A stretch of 64,000 nucleotides of DNA, taken from assembly GCF_001274785.1 (NCBI RefSeq), contig NZ_LHPI01000013.1:62001-126000 (forward strand). The letters are read 5' to 3'. The notes beneath the pieces are model-generated. The model was not told the DNA's origin. It saw only the letters and a program-made list of their open reading frames with translations, and made no database searches. Every line of letters starts with the position of its first letter. Position 1 is the first letter of the stretch. Source of the DNA: Vibrio hepatarius. Lineage in GTDB: Bacteria > Pseudomonadota > Gammaproteobacteria > Enterobacterales > Vibrionaceae. Shown here in pieces: positions 8,156 to 15,685 of the stretch. Made by a program: the position numbers and the translations under genes.

Positions 8156-8446
8156 TTAGTTGGGTAAGTCCGGTAAGACGCGGGTTAAATTATGTGAGGC
8201 TTTTTGCATTAAGTAGTCTGGTAATTCTAATTCTTTTATAGCTCCAGCCATTCTGTTTGGCAGTTGTGAATCGATTTGAGAAATCATCACTCCCGACAAG
8301 CATATGCCTGCAAGTCTTGGGTGACCGTTATTGTCCTGCCTAGCACGCTTAGCAATGCTAGCGGAAGGGTGATCATACCAATTGGATAGGTTTGGGTTCT
8401 TAAACCAAATCAGTCCGTCCGTATCGATGAAGACCTTATCAATCAT
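8156..8446 (-). CDS. Hypothetical protein (96 aa)
   Basis: Soluble, no recognised domain. Its ATG overlaps the TGA of the Zn-ribbon gene upstream (ATGA, 8443-8446), so the two are translationally coupled and probably functionally linked. Confidence 0.6.
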   Translation of the reverse strand: MIDKVFIDTDGLIWFKNPNLSNWYDHPSASIAKRARQDNNGHPRLAGICLSGVMISQIDSQLPNRMAGAIKELELPDYLMQKASHNLTRVLPDLPN

Positions 8447-8907
8447 GCTGCGTCTCCCTCTGCGGGTGCATATTTGCCGGCATTAGTGATAATCACGTCG
8501 TCTAATTCAAATTGATCGTTCCATGACGCGTTACAGCAAGGACAACTAACAGCCATCTTCCCTTTAGAGGCTACCTTCAAAAATTCATCGCAATTCAAAC
8601 CTAAACCTGAACCATCCATATTGTCGTATTGGCAAATAACGCAAGCTTGGCCATGAGACAGGTATCGCTCTTCTTGAAGAGGGCTTAAGGCCTTAATGTT
8701 CAGCTTACCTGGCTCAAGAAGTTTCACAGCTGATAATACGTATTGATTATTCCATTCTGCGAAGCAATGTGAGCATTGGCAGTCTTGGGACACAGATGTA
8801 TCTCCGAAGTCGGGTTCGTCGTGCTCGATCGAGCTGTCTGAACATATGGGGCAGATGTCACCACCGTGTTCGATAAATTCCATTTTCTGAGTATCAGTTA
8901 ATTGCAT
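8443..8907 (-). CDS. Double Zn-ribbon-like protein (154 aa)
   Basis: Two successive CxxC...CxxC clusters are visible: CPIC (about residue 19) with CQCSHC (about 43), and CVIC (about 88) with CPCC (about 121). Each second pair is followed by a similar tail (AEWNNQYVL and ASWNDQFEL), pointing to an internal duplication of a zinc-ribbon unit. Function unknown; nucleic-acid or protein binding is plausible. It is the first gene after a TTGCGCG-class promoter. Confidence 0.65.
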   Translation of the reverse strand: MQLTDTQKMEFIEHGGDICPICSDSSIEHDEPDFGDTSVSQDCQCSHCFAEWNNQYVLSAVKLLEPGKLNIKALSPLQEERYLSHGQACVICQYDNMDGSGLGLNCDEFLKVASKGKMAVSCPCCNASWNDQFELDDVIITNAGKYAPAEGDAA

Positions 8908-8935
8908 TTTTTAGCCCTCATTTAGTGATATTTCA

Positions 8936-8964
8936 AATTTTCACCCATAAGTAAAATCGCGCAA
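8936..8964 (-). promoter_or_regulatory. TTGCGCG-class promoter for 8907-8156 operon
   Basis: TTGCGC (8964-8959), 17-bp spacer, AAAATT (8941-8936), on the minus strand. Confidence 0.55.
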
Positions 8965-8986
8965 TATCAATCTGATACGGTATTAT

Positions 8987-9031
8987 CGTGACATATTGAA
9001 GGGTGTTTGTTTGTGGTGACAAATTGAAGGA
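8987..9031 (+). repeat. Remote pair of iteron-like repeats
   Basis: CGTGACATATTGAAGGG (8987-9003) is identical to the first oriV iteron at 766. A second copy, GTGACAAATTGAAGGA, lies at 9016-9031, 28-29 bp downstream. They sit between two minus-strand operons, about 8.2 kb from oriV. They could bind RepB for copy control (titration or handcuffing) or act as a local operator. Confidence 0.7.
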
Positions 9032-9144
9032 TATGGAAAAGCAGGGAGAATGGATCGAGGGAATAAAAGCTTGAATAGCTTGCTGGTGGAACAGGGATGG
9101 AGAATTGTTTTAAGGGCGGCGCAGCCATATAGCTGCACCATCAA

Positions 9145-9786
9145 TTAAACGTATCTTACGGCGGCAGTAACGCCATCGAACTGGGTACCCGTAAGATTGA
9201 GCCGCATCCGACTAATTAAGTTACTGACCGCGTTAAATAAGTCACTGGCTTCTCGGGGTTCACAAAACATACAAAATGTATCGCCTTCAAACCTTGAGCT
9301 AATTTCTCTATTAACCGATAACAGGGATAGGGCCTCTTGGATGTTCTTTTCATTTACGGTTTTCTCCGTCGCGGCATAATTTTCAAAAGTGATTTTGGCC
9401 GTGAACGGCATGTTTGCTTTTGCACGATTAGCCGCGACTTTCTGCGGGTTATAAACGTAAGCCGCGTATAACACATATGGCTGGGCTGACTCAGGCGTTA
9501 CAACGACCGCATAAACCACGTCAGAACTAACCATAAAATCTTGGGTCAAGGCTTCTTCGGCGTCCAAACGACAGGTGAACGTTTTGTCATTAATCACTTG
9601 AAAAGTTGATGATGGGCCTAGTGCCTGAACGCCCGTTTTTGAACAGACCTTATTCATTCGTGATACACGAAATAAAGCATGTTCCTTATCAGTAATCTCC
9701 AGAGAATCTCCAGTTATAGGAACATCTATGGTGTGAACGTCCATAAAGCCATTAACATTCAAATGGTTGATATTAAGTTCATACAT
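9145..9786 (-). CDS. Hypothetical protein (213 aa)
   Basis: No family is recognised; it is soluble, with predicted mixed alpha/beta composition. ATG 9786 (MYELNINHL) is chosen because it overlaps the upstream gene's stop codon (ATGTATGA, 9779-9786), a coupling arrangement. The longer open frame would overlap that gene by 150 bp. Confidence 0.55.
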   Translation of the reverse strand: MYELNINHLNVNGFMDVHTIDVPITGDSLEITDKEHALFRVSRMNKVCSKTGVQALGPSSTFQVINDKTFTCRLDAEEALTQDFMVSSDVVYAVVVTPESAQPYVLYAAYVYNPQKVAANRAKANMPFTAKITFENYAATEKTVNEKNIQEALSLLSVNREISSRFEGDTFCMFCEPREASDLFNAVSNLISRMRLNLTGTQFDGVTAAVRYV

Positions 9787-10057
9787 CACACTTTTCCTCT
9801 TGAACAATTTTTCTGAATTGGACCAAACCACCTTGATCAAAGAAAAACTGGAGCCCGGCAGCTCGACATCTCCGGTTAAGTTCAGTCTCTTGCTTTTCCG
9901 TATTAGCAAATGACTGTAGCTGGTCAACAACCCGACCTGGGCTCAAGTGTCCAAGCTTTTCAGATGCACTCATTTCTTGTTCAGACATGCACGGTACATC
10001 TTTTAAGCTTCGTAGAATTTTGTAAGCATCATTACGTGGAATTTTACGGGCTATCAT
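9779..10057 (-). CDS. Hypothetical protein (92 aa)
   Basis: A basic N-terminus (MIARKIPRNDAYKILRSL) is followed by a helical segment. No family is recognised. It resembles nothing DNA-binding with certainty. It is translationally coupled to the following gene, and the WGR gene lies 51 bp upstream on the same strand. Confidence 0.55.
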   Translation of the reverse strand: MIARKIPRNDAYKILRSLKDVPCMSEQEMSASEKLGHLSPGRVVDQLQSFANTEKQETELNRRCRAAGLQFFFDQGGLVQFRKIVQEEKCDV

Positions 10058-10108
10058 ATGTCTACTCTCACTCTGATAGTATTTGGCCTGCTGAGCAGGC
10101 CATCTTTT

Positions 10109-10495
10109 TTAAGCCAATTTCAAACCTGTCCAGAAGGAGTCATCTACTGCTGGTTCTTCTTCAATGACGATTTCAGGTATAGATGGAACCATTTGGGGCG
10201 CTGGTGTGCCTCTAACAACTTCATTAGGGCTTGTTTCTCGCATTAACGAGTAGGCATCACGATTACTAAAGCGCTTAGAGGAAACTAACTCTTGGCCTTT
10301 AGTCAATGCAGATTCAAAGACAGAAAAAGTGTCTACGTCTCGCGGTTTACTATTGGTACCGATTCGGCCATAACGACGTGTAACAGCAAATGAATCTATA
10401 CCGCGTTGGACAATCGAAACCTCATAGAACTTATGCTTGTTCTCTGAACTGTTCGTGTGTTCAAGGTACCACTGGTAAACAACCTGTTCTTTCAT
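10109..10495 (-). CDS. WGR-domain protein (128 aa)
   Basis: Residues about 20-80 form a WGR domain: FYEVSIVQRGIDSFAVTRRY followed by GRIGTNSKP, with RYGRIGT replacing the canonical WGR(I)G core. A C-terminal proline/acidic tail (PSIPEIVIEEEP) follows. WGR domains bind nucleic acid or DNA breaks in PARP-type and other proteins. Stand-alone forms occur on plasmids and phages with unknown function. It has its own TTGCGCG-class promoter inside the end of the upstream gene. Confidence 0.8.
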   Translation of the reverse strand: MKEQVVYQWYLEHTNSSENKHKFYEVSIVQRGIDSFAVTRRYGRIGTNSKPRDVDTFSVFESALTKGQELVSSKRFSNRDAYSLMRETSPNEVVRGTPAPQMVPSIPEIVIEEEPAVDDSFWTGLKLA

Positions 10496-10522
10496 GAATA
10501 TATCCCCAATTCGTTTTAATTT

Positions 10523-10876
10523 TTATATGGTTGCACACTCCGAATATCGCGCAAATGCACGCTTAGACGCCCATGCCGAAACACTTACAGGTAGCATGTA
10601 GCAATAGACTGAACAGATTATTGCAAACCCGGTAAGGAGCATTAGTTCGGTCAAAGCCTGGCTGAACTGCAATTCTCCAGTCAGGTAGTTGGAGAAATGT
10701 CGAAAAGTAGGGGTTAAGACAGTATCAACACTCTGGGCGATCGACACTGACATAGAGACTATCGATAGAAAGATCCACGGTGTTTTGGAAATACTTTCAG
10801 TTGGACGGTTTTGATGTTTATAGGCACACATCAGGCCGATAAGCGACCAAAGTAAATAATTAATAGCAGTAAGCAT
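10523..10876 (-). CDS. Hypothetical membrane protein (117 aa)
   Basis: It has three predicted hydrophobic segments (about residues 4-18, 34-52 and 80-105). The start is taken as ATG 10876 (MLTAINY) because GGAG lies 6 bp upstream; the earlier TTG lacks a ribosome site. No family is recognised. The ~190 bp upstream (10877-11068) hold no supported gene. Confidence 0.55.
   Translation of the reverse strand: MLTAINYLLWSLIGLMCAYKHQNRPTESISKTPWIFLSIVSMSVSIAQSVDTVLTPTFRHFSNYLTGELQFSQALTELMLLTGFAIICSVYCYMLPVSVSAWASKRAFARYSECATI
10526..10554 (-). promoter_or_regulatory. TTGCGCG-class promoter for the WGR gene
   Basis: TTGCGC (10554-10549) and a weak -10 ACCATA (10531-10526) lie within the last codons of the 10523-10876 gene. 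Confidence 0.5.
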
Positions 10877-11068
10877 TGTTGTCTCCAACGTAGTTAAATT
10901 TTTACCCGTAACGGGTGCATGAATTTCATTTCTGATTGTTCTTGATGTCTTCTATGGGACGTCAATGGTGTCTTCTGTGACATCAGAAACCGCGGCCACA
11001 CTCTGTGCCCAGAAGGGCTTTTGGCAAAAAAGTTCTCTGCGACTTCAATTAAGTCTCCGTAGACATCT

Positions 11069-11368
11069 TTATGAGGTCGAAATACGCATGTAGATCTTGT
11101 TGTAATCTTCGTGCGAGCAACACATCCAAGGTTCTATGCCATTAGGTGTTTCAGCCATCAACATCCGGTACCGACTGCCAATTTTGAACGACAGCACTTT
11201 TCGATTAATCGTCAGTCGTTTCGCTTCAAATTCACCAGTTGGTGTTCCAGAAGCAATTTGCTGAGTAATGTTTCTGGCCTTCTTTGCTATCTCGGGTGGC
11301 ATCCCTGATAAGCTCTTCTTAAAAGTTCGCGGTAAATTGCCAATTTTTATTGATAGGTGTTTGCCCAT
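11069..11368 (-). CDS. ParE/RelE-like protein (99 aa)
   Basis: The pattern KKARNITQQIASGTP...FEAKRL...VLSFKIGSRYRMLM...NGIEPWMCCSHEDYNKIY resembles ParE-like toxin folds, with KRL, a central RYRML strand and a C-terminal HEDYNK. GGAG precedes ATG 11368. No obvious antitoxin is adjacent: the upstream 176-residue protein is too large and not antitoxin-like by eye. It may therefore be a non-toxic or orphan member. Confidence 0.5.
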   Translation of the reverse strand: MGKHLSIKIGNLPRTFKKSLSGMPPEIAKKARNITQQIASGTPTGEFEAKRLTINRKVLSFKIGSRYRMLMAETPNGIEPWMCCSHEDYNKIYMRISTS

Positions 11369-11413
11369 TTTTCATTCTCCAGTTCGTTTCAACATTTAAG
11401 GTGTGGCGCCGGG

Positions 11414-11944
11414 TTACAGGAAATTTCCTGATACATGGTTTCCGTGTTGATCGCAGGGATAACCATCCGAATCCATGTCGAAATGCATTTCACCGCACTC
11501 CCAACAACTGATGGTTGAATTGAACTGGTAGATGTCACCCGTAGACGCGTGAAAATCCTGGCTGGTTCTACTGCCAATTTCAGCAAGCTTTGCCATGTCC
11601 AATGAGCTCACGTCTTGAGGAAGATCGTCGTTTATTGCAAGAGCGGTAATTGCTCGCTTAACCAGTGACAATAAGAAGGCATCTTGACTTTGTTGAATCG
11701 CTAAGCGCTTACACCAAAGCTTTGTTAAAGCACCAATTGAAGTGCCGTCTAGCTCTTCGTCGAGTACAAATATTGAAGCTGGGATCGCTTCATCAACATC
11801 TGCGCTTTGCGGGAGGGATACAGAGCATCCTTCAATTGCTTCTATAAGCATATCGATGGTGCCATTGAATTCGCCTGTTGCGGCAACCACGTTGGCCAAC
11901 TGGTGAGGAAGAGCGTTGCGTAGTATTTGTGGTACATTTTGCAT
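11414..11944 (-). CDS. Hypothetical protein with C-terminal Cys pair (176 aa)
   Basis: No domain is recognised. It is mostly helical, and near the C-terminus CWECGEMHFDMDSDGYPCDQHG could bind a metal. It is the first gene after a TTGCGCG-class promoter and is followed 45 bp later by the ParE-like gene. Confidence 0.6.
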   Translation of the reverse strand: MQNVPQILRNALPHQLANVVAATGEFNGTIDMLIEAIEGCSVSLPQSADVDEAIPASIFVLDEELDGTSIGALTKLWCKRLAIQQSQDAFLLSLVKRAITALAINDDLPQDVSSLDMAKLAEIGSRTSQDFHASTGDIYQFNSTISCWECGEMHFDMDSDGYPCDQHGNHVSGNFL

Positions 11945-11980
11945 ATTTAAAATCTCAGTCGTTTGTTATCTGATATTTCA

Positions 11981-12009
11981 AATACTGCGGTCAAAACGAG
12001 ATCGCGCAA
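11981..12009 (-). promoter_or_regulatory. TTGCGCG-class promoter for 11944-11069 operon
   Basis: TTGCGC (12009-12004), 17-bp spacer, AGTATT (11986-11981), directly after the terminator of the preceding operon. Confidence 0.6.
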
Positions 12010-12026
12010 CTCCCTGGGCAGATACT

Positions 12027-12054
12027 AAAAGAGCCGCGTAATTGCAGCTCTTTT
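12027..12054 (-). terminator. Terminator after the nitrilase operon
   Basis: AAAAGAGC/GCTCTTTT (12027-12034 with 12047-12054) gives a U-rich 3' arm on the minus strand just after the stop codon at 12073. Confidence 0.7.
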
Positions 12055-12072
12055 ATCAAATAGAAGTTGGTA

Positions 12073-12981
12073 TTAATTCGTCACTCTAAAAGTAGCTATT
12101 TCGGAAAACCTAACTGTAGACTCTGTGTATTTGCCTGACGGTGAGCTAAAACCGCTTGAACCGCAATAGTAGGATGGTAAGTTGTTACCGTATAAACGTT
12201 CTCCGGTACCATTTGAACCAAGCACATAAGCCGATAGATATTTTGCAGCATGACTAGCCATGCCGGTTGCATTAAAGCCGGGGTTCCCGCATTGAGATTG
12301 CTCGGACGAAGTGACGCCCCACGGTACAATTATAACGTTAGCGTTTGTTTTTTTTACTCGATCTAAAGTACCTGTGATATTGCCTTGACCTGGCACGTAG
12401 GCATCCGCACAAACGAGTAAGGTTGTTTGGCCAAAATCAGTCTTGACCGTTTTTATGTCTTCGACTTTTCCTGGTGTGTAGCCGCATTTGGTTTTGTTTA
12501 AGTACCGTTGGCAGTCATCGGGGTCAAACGCATTACCTAATACATTCACTTTGCGATTATGGAGAACTATTTCTCCATCAGGATTAATGAGTATTCCACT
12601 ATCATAGACGTTATAAGCGCCTGGTAAGCTGCCTGCTCCAGCGCGCTCAGCTCTCTCTGCAAGGCCAACGGCGACCCAAATATTTAAGCTAGATGCAATC
12701 TGGGCAAACTTCTCACTATATTTTCCGGGTATTGGTTCTGCCTGCATAAATGCGTTGGGATTTAGCCAGCCAAAAACAGAGCTCTCAGGGAAAATGACCA
12801 GTTCGGCGCCAGCGGCTTTGGCACGAGAGGCAAGTAGCTTCATTTTGAAGAAATTACCTACATCAGATGATTTGAGTTGAACCGCGGAAAACGTAAATGG
12901 TTTTGCTGGTGGTTCGGGCGAAGCGTTTGTCATGTTAGCGAATAGCATTACAGCACCGCACAAAAGAAGTCTGATTCTCAT
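12073..12981 (-). CDS. Exported nitrilase-superfamily (carbon-nitrogen hydrolase) protein
   Basis: A signal peptide (cleavage near NAS, residues 18-21) precedes a nitrilase fold. The Glu-Lys-Cys triad is visible: E66 in LVIFPESSVFGW, K144 in HNRKVN and C181 in LLVCADAYVPG. Family enzymes hydrolyse nitriles, amides or N-acyl groups. Most bacterial members are cytoplasmic, so an exported one is notable. Substrate is unknown. It is the last gene of a four-gene operon from the promoter at 15527-15555. Confidence 0.85.
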   Translation of the reverse strand: MRIRLLLCGAVMLFANMTNASPEPPAKPFTFSAVQLKSSDVGNFFKMKLLASRAKAAGAELVIFPESSVFGWLNPNAFMQAEPIPGKYSEKFAQIASSLNIWVAVGLAERAERAGAGSLPGAYNVYDSGILINPDGEIVLHNRKVNVLGNAFDPDDCQRYLNKTKCGYTPGKVEDIKTVKTDFGQTTLLVCADAYVPGQGNITGTLDRVKKTNANVIIVPWGVTSSEQSQCGNPGFNATGMASHAAKYLSAYVLGSNGTGERLYGNNLPSYYCGSSGFSSPSGKYTESTVRFSEIATFRVTN

Positions 12982-13015
12982 TTATTCACTTAAATTTGTT
13001 GTCCATAAATTTCAA

Positions 13016-13213
13016 TCATTGTTGAATAGCCTTAGTCCCTCGGATGCGTTCTTTCCCTCTGCCGTTGCAACTGCCACACGGAGGCGAACCATTAGAGTCA
13101 TAATACCCACTGCCATTGCAGGAAGTGCACGGAACTAGTATCCAACCATAAATAAACCGGAAGTAATATTCTTTTCTCGATGCCTTTCTTTCGTGAAACG
13201 TAGTCAAAACCAT
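13016..13213 (-). CDS. Small DnaJ-type zinc-finger-like protein (65 aa)
   Basis: Two CxxCxGxG units are present (CTSCNGSGYY and CGSCNGRGKE), the repeat found in the DnaJ central domain. A basic N-terminus precedes them. Only two units occur instead of four, so it may bind one zinc. AAGGA lies 4 bp before ATG 13213. It sits between a hypothetical gene and the nitrilase-like gene. Confidence 0.65.
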   Translation of the reverse strand: MVLTTFHERKASRKEYYFRFIYGWILVPCTSCNGSGYYDSNGSPPCGSCNGRGKERIRGTKAIQQ

Positions 13214-13220
13214 TTTCCTT

Positions 13221-14639
13221 TTAATTTAGTGTCTGGAGAAACTTTGTTGTTACTGCAAAGGCATAATCGATCGAGCTTTCCAACAGTTCATGATTTAGTT
13301 GTTCACCCGCTTCACTTAACTTGTGATCAAGTGCAGAAATGAAGTTTTTTACTGTCAGAGATTTCAAATCGTCGTTACAAACCGGCAATTGAATATATCG
13401 GCCGGCGCAATTGATTTTTAGCACGTGGTCGTTATCAGTAGATGACCATTCTTTATTGAACTTATTACAGCCTGATTCGCGTAACTTTCTATTAATGAAT
13501 GGCAGATGACTACTCTCAATGGATTCAAGTACGGTAGCAACCTTAGTCACGGATGCAGCTACATCCAACGCGTGTTGAGTTCTCTGGTTTTCAATGTCCT
13601 GATCGCGTTTGACCATAGCGGCTTGAACGTCGGTGATTGAAACGCGGCCACCGATCAAATCGGAAAATGTAGGCAATGCCGAACGGCTTGAATAACCAAA
13701 CTCAATGTTATGGATGTTCGTCAAGATTGGTTCTAGTAGATCTGATGCATCACTATCGATTAGCGTGCTGACCACCAACTCAACAGGAGTTTTTGAGTTG
13801 AATATTGCCTTGTTCATGATGATAAAAGCCATTCTTCTCGACTGATAATCGATGCGGTTAAGTAGATGGTTATAAGCTTCATTCATTTTTTCTAGTGTTG
13901 GGGTGTCAGCTCGCATGAACCATCCGTGTAAGCAATCTGATAATTTCGTGCATTGTTCTTTTGCCGTTGATGCCCGGCGATAAGCGAAAACAGCGCTAAA
14001 GGCTTTCTGACCAATTCGGGCTTTTAGTGTTTCATCAAAGCTGGTGGCGAGTTCAATGAGCCTAGCTGTCTTGTGATGTCTAAAGAACCATGTATCAAAG
14101 GCCAACCACTCTGCAGCTGCGTAGTGGGTATCAGAGTGCATTGGAACAGGAAAATCACCCAGCAGGTGTCGGGCTGCCAGTTTTGCCGCATTTTTTTTCT
14201 TTGTTGAGCTTAACCCGGCATCCTGCTTTGACAATTTATTTGCCAGATGCTCAAGGATGTCTTTCATTGGATCAGTGCTGCAGCGGTTAGCCCGGATTAA
14301 GCGCCTAGCCAAAGATAGGGAATCACTGCACTCGTAGTTTGGTAATGTGCTGTCTTGAAAATAATCCTCGGTATTTGCGTCGAAGGTTATTTCAGTTGAG
14401 TCTTGTAACTGGCGAACAACCGAAGACACGTAGGCATCCGATCCGTTCGGTAGCAATTTCTTGATCGGAATATTTACCGATTCGCCGGCATCATCGATGC
14501 AAACTGCACTTTTCGCGTTCTTCTTCTCAAGCTTGAAAATAGAACCATCAGGCATTTTAATGTTGTCACCAATCGCCACTTTGACCCATGAAAGTGCTTT
14601 TTCATAGTGTGTACCTTCACCTACTAGCATTGTTCCCAT
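13221..14639 (-). CDS. Hypothetical protein (472 aa)
   Basis: It has a short N-terminal beta-rich part (GDNIKMPDGSIFKLEKKNAKSAV, possibly a KOW/SH3-like fold) and a long helical remainder. No catalytic motif is recognised. A GAGG ribosome site precedes ATG 14639, and only 7 bp separate it from the upstream gene. It is the second gene of the nitrilase operon. Confidence 0.6.
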   Translation of the reverse strand: MGTMLVGEGTHYEKALSWVKVAIGDNIKMPDGSIFKLEKKNAKSAVCIDDAGESVNIPIKKLLPNGSDAYVSSVVRQLQDSTEITFDANTEDYFQDSTLPNYECSDSLSLARRLIRANRCSTDPMKDILEHLANKLSKQDAGLSSTKKKNAAKLAARHLLGDFPVPMHSDTHYAAAEWLAFDTWFFRHHKTARLIELATSFDETLKARIGQKAFSAVFAYRRASTAKEQCTKLSDCLHGWFMRADTPTLEKMNEAYNHLLNRIDYQSRRMAFIIMNKAIFNSKTPVELVVSTLIDSDASDLLEPILTNIHNIEFGYSSRSALPTFSDLIGGRVSITDVQAAMVKRDQDIENQRTQHALDVAASVTKVATVLESIESSHLPFINRKLRESGCNKFNKEWSSTDNDHVLKINCAGRYIQLPVCNDDLKSLTVKNFISALDHKLSEAGEQLNHELLESSIDYAFAVTTKFLQTLN

Positions 14640-14646
14640 GACAGCC

Positions 14647-15495
14647 TCACTTAACAGATTGTGGATATTGGTTTTGAGTAATTCGCTTTACGGCTGCACT
14701 TATTACCTCGTGCTCGGATTCCGAAAGCAGGCGGTCAAAGTGTTGGAAAGGTAAGTCCGTTTCTGTGCTAAGAGCTTGAACAAAATCAACATACTCACTG
14801 TCATCGTTAACATTTAGCCAGTGTTCGCGCATATTTTCCTTGGTTTCTGGTTGTACGCTGCCGAATTTAACTAGGTCGCAGTATTGTTGCTTATGAAGAG
14901 AGATCCCCTTAAGTGTTAAATCAGACTTCAAACGATACGGTTGCCCTGTGAGGTCAGACCAAAAGGGCTTACGGTAGAAAGACATCAAGGCATCACCTTG
15001 CAAAGCGTCCAATAACGTCTCTGTATTTTTTGTTAAATCTCTTTCCATGAAGAATGTAATAAATTCATCCGATTCAACCGCGTTTGTTGAGCGAAACAAA
15101 TAGTGTCCGTCAGTCGGTACCAGATTTGCTTTGTCTTCAATGACAGAAACTACCGCCAGTCGATTTAACTCAGTCGGTTCATTTTCAAACTTCTGGTTGT
15201 CACGCCCAACAATTACACCACCAAACAAGTTTGCTTTATCTGATTCGAAACGACGCCATATGTCATTCGTTGGTAATTCAGAAAGAGAGTGCTTTTCATA
15301 AGTCTCGCCAAATTCGTTTTTTGGAACAAAGGACGCCTTACGAACATGTATAAGGAAGGTGTTATCACCTGTTTTCTCACCGTACATCTCGTATCCAGAT
15401 GCGTCACCCGCAGTGAGGCCATTAGTCAGCATTACGCCAGCAGCTATAAGGTTGTTGTGAATCTTTCTCAAGACAATTTCAAACTTATTAATCAT
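14647..15495 (-). CDS. Hypothetical protein (282 aa)
   Basis: First gene of the operon ending in the nitrilase. No domain is recognised; it is soluble. ATG 15495 is preferred over ATG 15501 because GAGAA lies 6-7 bp before it. Confidence 0.6.
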   Translation of the reverse strand: MINKFEIVLRKIHNNLIAAGVMLTNGLTAGDASGYEMYGEKTGDNTFLIHVRKASFVPKNEFGETYEKHSLSELPTNDIWRRFESDKANLFGGVIVGRDNQKFENEPTELNRLAVVSVIEDKANLVPTDGHYLFRSTNAVESDEFITFFMERDLTKNTETLLDALQGDALMSFYRKPFWSDLTGQPYRLKSDLTLKGISLHKQQYCDLVKFGSVQPETKENMREHWLNVNDDSEYVDFVQALSTETDLPFQHFDRLLSESEHEVISAAVKRITQNQYPQSVK

Positions 15496-15526
15496 GTTCA
15501 TTTCTCGTATTCAATTGGTATACATG

Positions 15527-15555
15527 TATTAAACGACAGATGTAAAAACGCGCAA
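15527..15555 (-). promoter_or_regulatory. TTGCGCG-class promoter for the nitrilase operon
   Basis: TTGCGC (15555-15550), 17-bp spacer, TTAATA (15532-15527). It is back-to-back with a plus-strand copy only 34 bp away. Confidence 0.65.
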
Positions 15556-15588
15556 ATTTGAAAACGATGGACTGTGTTGTATTTGATC

Positions 15589-15616
15589 TTGCGCGATTCT
15601 GATAGTCGTGTAATTT
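15589..15616 (+). promoter_or_regulatory. TTGCGCG-class promoter for 15686-17879
   Basis: TTGCGC (15589-15594), 16-bp spacer, TAATTT (15611-15616). Confidence 0.6.
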
Positions 15617-15685
15617 TGGAAATATGAGTTGGCTTGTATACTGAAATTACAAGCTGAATTGTTATGTGTATATGGAGTAGTTCAA

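Noticed and set aside
8987-9031. Second replication origin at the remote iterons
   Set aside because: No second initiator, DnaA box or GATC repeat cluster accompanies the pair; a copy-control or operator role is more likely.
10082-10100. Strong hairpin GGCCTGC/GCAGGCC with a T-tract
   Set aside because: The T-tract is on the plus strand, where no gene needs termination; on the minus strand it lies inside an operon without a U-tract. Listed here and not as a terminator.
10947-10986. Imperfect direct repeat (GTCTTCTATGGGACGTCA and GTCTTCTGTGACATCA)
   Set aside because: Only two degenerate copies in a non-coding gap; no partner elsewhere was seen, so it may be chance.
11069-11944. Toxin-antitoxin pair
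   Set aside because: The ParE-like protein is plausible, but the upstream 176-residue protein has no antitoxin features and the gap is 45 bp; a TA pair is not supported.
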